NCBI GenBank assembly: GCA_017646885.1
Contig: JAGCLR010000027.1
Span: forward strand, 1-6,059
DNA length: 6,059 nt
Direction of reading: 5' to 3'
DNA from: Methanobrevibacter sp.
GTDB lineage: Archaea; Methanobacteriota; Methanobacteria; Methanobacteriales; Methanobacteriaceae
Part shown: piece by piece, positions 4,869 to 6,059 of the stretch
Layout: each line of letters opens with the position of its first letter
Position numbering within the stretch: position 1 is the stretch's first letter
Position numbers and translations under genes: made by a program
The notes under the pieces: model-generated
Database searches by the model: none
What the model was told of the DNA's origin: nothing
The model's input: the letters and a program-made list of their open reading frames with translations, nothing else

Positions 4869-5209
4869 TCAACTACCTTTCCACTTGGATAAAAGATTTT
4901 GTTGTATTCTTCTTCAGTCTTAATTTCTATAATTCCATCAGCAATACATTTCTGTTCGTCATAAGGAACTATTTGGAATAAATCATCTTGGATTTCTTCT
5001 GGTGAATTAACTTGTAACCATCTAGCTGATTCATTGTATTTTGCTAAATAACGGAATAATTTAAGTTGTTCTTTTATTTCTTTTTCATAGTATTCACGAT
5101 TATAAATCGTATCAACTTTTACTACTCTGCCAGCCTTATTTACAAGCATCCATTCAGGGTCTTTTTCCCATACTCTCCAAAACTTCTTTTCAGTTTGTAT
5201 ATACTTCAT
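4865..5209 (-). CDS. Unknown soluble protein, 114 aa
   Basis: Not recognised. The N-terminal part is aromatic and basic (KYIQTEKKFWRVWEKDPEW, 2-20), followed by strands (MLVNKAGRVVKVDTIY, 21-36) and a long charged helix (REYYEKEIKEQLKLFRYLAKY, about 38-58). The second half is acidic (SPEEIQDDLFQIVPYDEQK) and ends with a strand-helix-strand (GIIEIKTEEEYNKIFYP). No membrane segment. The open frame extends to an ATG at 5260, but that start would run 49 nt into the previous gene and adds a poor arginine-rich leader. The ATG at 5209 follows the previous stop by 2 nt, with AAGGAAA at 5224-5218, so it is preferred. Its end overlaps the next gene in an ATGA junction. Confidence 0.83.
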   Translation of the reverse strand: MKYIQTEKKFWRVWEKDPEWMLVNKAGRVVKVDTIYNREYYEKEIKEQLKLFRYLAKYNESARWLQVNSPEEIQDDLFQIVPYDEQKCIADGIIEIKTEEEYNKIFYPSGKVVE

Positions 5210-5211
5210 TC

Positions 5212-5412
5212 TTATACTTTCCTTACTAATACACCTAGCCCGTGTTCTGTACAGGAACAAGCCATTGAAACAATATAGTCAATCATTTTTTCGTCTACTT
5301 TGTTCAAATCGTAAATATGAACATCGTTCGGGTCAAAATCCCCAACTTGCATATTGTCAAGTTCATCAGGGTTATAATTGTCTGGTTCGTAACTAATTAG
5401 TGCTACTTTCAT
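5212..5412 (-). CDS. Unknown small acidic protein, 66 aa
   Basis: Not recognised. The protein starts with a strand (KVALISYEP, 2-10). An acidic, asparagine- and aspartate-rich segment follows (DNYNPDELDNMQVGDFDPND, 11-30), then a helix (EKMIDYIVSMACS, about 41-53). It ends with a glycine-containing strand (HGLGVLVRKV, 57-66). Two cysteines are close together (MACSC). There are no membrane segments. The ATG at 5412 overlaps the preceding stop in an ATGA junction and lacks a strong Shine-Dalgarno of its own, so it probably relies on re-initiation after the coiled-coil gene at 5409-5627. Confidence 0.82.
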   Translation of the reverse strand: MKVALISYEPDNYNPDELDNMQVGDFDPNDVHIYDLNKVDEKMIDYIVSMACSCTEHGLGVLVRKV

Positions 5413-5627
5413 TTGAATAGTCCATCCAATTTATTTTTAAGTTCAACTGTCTGTCTTAATTCTTCGTTTTCTTTTAATAATTTATCTACAATACAAGAAT
5501 AAAAATAAGCAAGCCTTGAATTCGCATTTAAAGCATCTTGGGATTCTGAATCTTGATAATTAGGGCAAGCCTTAGCAATTTTGTCTAATTCAGCGGCTTC
5601 TAATTTCTTAAATTCTTCTCTAGTCAT
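5409..5627 (-). CDS. Small helical/coiled-coil protein, 72 aa
   Basis: Not recognised. Two helical parts are visible. The N-terminal one is charged (TREEFKKLEAAELDKIAKAC, 2-21). A Q/S/N-rich linker follows, then a C-terminal helix (VDKLLKENEELRQTVELKNK, 47-66) with heptad leucines and glutamates that suggests dimerisation. There is no DNA-binding motif, signal or membrane segment. The ATG at 5627 comes 9 nt after the previous stop, without a good ribosome binding site nearby; a GGAG lies 15 nt away, which is too far. Its end overlaps the 66-residue gene by 4 nt. It may be a small scaffold or regulator, but no role can be assigned. Confidence 0.83.
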   Translation of the reverse strand: MTREEFKKLEAAELDKIAKACPNYQDSESQDALNANSRLAYFYSCIVDKLLKENEELRQTVELKNKLDGLFK

Positions 5628-5636
5628 CGTGTTTCA

Positions 5637-5987
5637 TTACCACTCCAATGAAAAATAACCACCCATTGTTAAACCAGTACTTTGAATTCCGCCTGCACAT
5701 GGTTCATATTGAAGTTCCTGGTATTCAGGGTCCTGATAGTACATTGTACACCAATTCGTACATCTGTAATGCTTGATTTTATAACCCTTCCACTTGAGAA
5801 CTGTCATAATGTCTGTAAATCTTGGGTCTTCACAATATGGAATGTCTACTGAGGTTTGGCTTCTTTTAGCTTGCTCAGCAACCATATTTGATATGCGCTT
5901 AAAATACTCATTGTTTAACTCCAAATCATTTTCCAATGCGGAAAAATTAGTTTTTGCGATTTCTTTTGCCTGAAGTGCGTCTAGCAT
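5637..5987 (-). CDS. Phage-type small protein of unknown function, 116 aa
   Basis: The layout matches a small family that I associate with phages and prophages. It has an N-terminal helix with A-K-E-I-A (7-11), a second helix (ISNMVAEQAKR, 32-42), a strand with a TSV core (45-47), then a helix leading to LKWKGYKIKHY (64-74), and a final aromatic strand ending YFSLEW (111-116). Family members are usually shorter. Here the segment between the last two strands is enlarged (about 75-110) and holds three of its four cysteines: C76, C80 and C97, with C52 earlier. The function of the family is not known to me. The reading frame is open further upstream, but the strong AAAAGGAG at 6000-5993, five bases before the ATG at 5987, fixes the start. 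The gene at 5409-5627 follows after 9 nt. Confidence 0.8.
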   Translation of the reverse strand: MLDALQAKEIAKTNFSALENDLELNNEYFKRISNMVAEQAKRSQTSVDIPYCEDPRFTDIMTVLKWKGYKIKHYRCTNWCTMYYQDPEYQELQYEPCAGGIQSTGLTMGGYFSLEW

Positions 5988-6059
5988 TTTTTCTCCTTTT
6001 ATTAAAGTTCTCTTTTGCGATGTCCAAAATTGTTTTTTCAAACTTTTCCTGGTTCGCTA
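5947..6059 (-). CDS. Possible C-terminal end of an upstream gene
   Basis: One minus-strand frame is open from the right edge of the window to a TAA at 5949-5947, giving at least 36 residues. The first part (NQEKFEKTILDIAKENFNK) looks like a real amphipathic helix. The last part (RRKNARRTSGKRNRKN) is very basic and arises where it overlaps the next gene by 41 nt, which is long for this genome. It may be the tail of a real gene, or the upstream gene may end at the TAG at 6059-6057 in another frame. The sequence beyond the window would settle this. Confidence 0.35.
   Translation of the reverse strand, partial: ANQEKFEKTILDIAKENFNKRRKNARRTSGKRNRKN
5993..6000 (-). promoter_or_regulatory. Strong ribosome binding site deciding the start at 5987
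   Basis: The minus strand reads AAAAGGAG, then five A, then the ATG at 5987-5985. This is near-perfect Shine-Dalgarno spacing and rejects the longer reading from a TTG codon at 6041. Confidence 0.8.

Noticed and set aside
2546..5278. Plus-strand open frames at 2546-2728, 3404-3652, 4570-4752 and 5066-5278
   Set aside because: They are antisense shadows of AT-rich minus-strand genes, rich in F, I, S and L from reversed lysine and glutamate codons, with no start signals.
5635..5637. ATG overlapping the stop of the 116-residue gene (TAATG)
   Set aside because: The frame stops after five codons, so the ATG at 5627 is the start of the next gene.
1..6059. tRNA, rRNA, CRISPR array, insertion sequence or attachment site
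   Set aside because: No cloverleaf, evenly spaced repeat, transposase motif or long inverted repeat was seen, and almost all the sequence is taken up by coding frames.

Overview
This window looks like part of a bacteriophage or prophage genome, probably a large phage. All supported genes lie on the minus strand and are mostly small (44 to 312 residues). They are packed with 1 to 13 nt gaps or 1 to 41 nt overlaps, including several ATGA and TAATG junctions. The largest non-coding stretch is only 98 nt (2378-2475). No rRNA, tRNA, CRISPR array or insertion sequence is visible. Two proteins resemble small families that I associate with phages: a macro-domain-like protein (3656-4045) and an AKE...GYKI...YFSLEW protein (5637-5987). 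Many ribosome binding sites are strong (AAAGGAG, AAGGAG, GGAGAGG). The one clear promoter is a canonical sigma70/sigmaA type (TTGACA-17-TATATT). Together these argue for a host with ordinary Shine-Dalgarno and sigma70 signals rather than a Bacteroidota host, but the host cannot be named. TAA, TGA and TAG all end genes, so nothing suggests a recoded genetic code.

Reading in the direction of transcription (high to low coordinates), the first block is 6059 down to 2476. It is a dense AT-rich run of thirteen genes: the tail of a possible upstream gene (5947-6057), then twelve small genes. These include the two phage-type families, three small membrane proteins (4617-4868, 4442-4606 and 2979-3113), helical or coiled-coil proteins, and several unrecognised ones. 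Two of the membrane proteins are under 60 residues and easily missed. The block reads like a phage early/accessory operon and ends at a hairpin with a T-tract at 2425-2454.

The same hairpin carries the start of the second block. The TTGACA -35 box lies inside the terminator stem-loop, and the -10 lies immediately after the T-tract, so one 42-nt element both ends one operon and starts the next. The second block has a 69-residue protein (2168-2377) followed by three consecutive radical SAM proteins (1492-2166, 554-1492, and a partial one from 564 off the left edge). Gaps are 1 nt or less, so the four genes are probably co-transcribed and translationally coupled. All three enzymes have a CX3CX2C cluster motif and a GGEP motif. 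The two downstream ones are divergent paralogues with a shared N-terminal extension. No SPASM cysteine-rich tail is visible in the two complete enzymes. Their substrate cannot be told from sequence. This self-contained radical SAM module is the most interesting part of the window.
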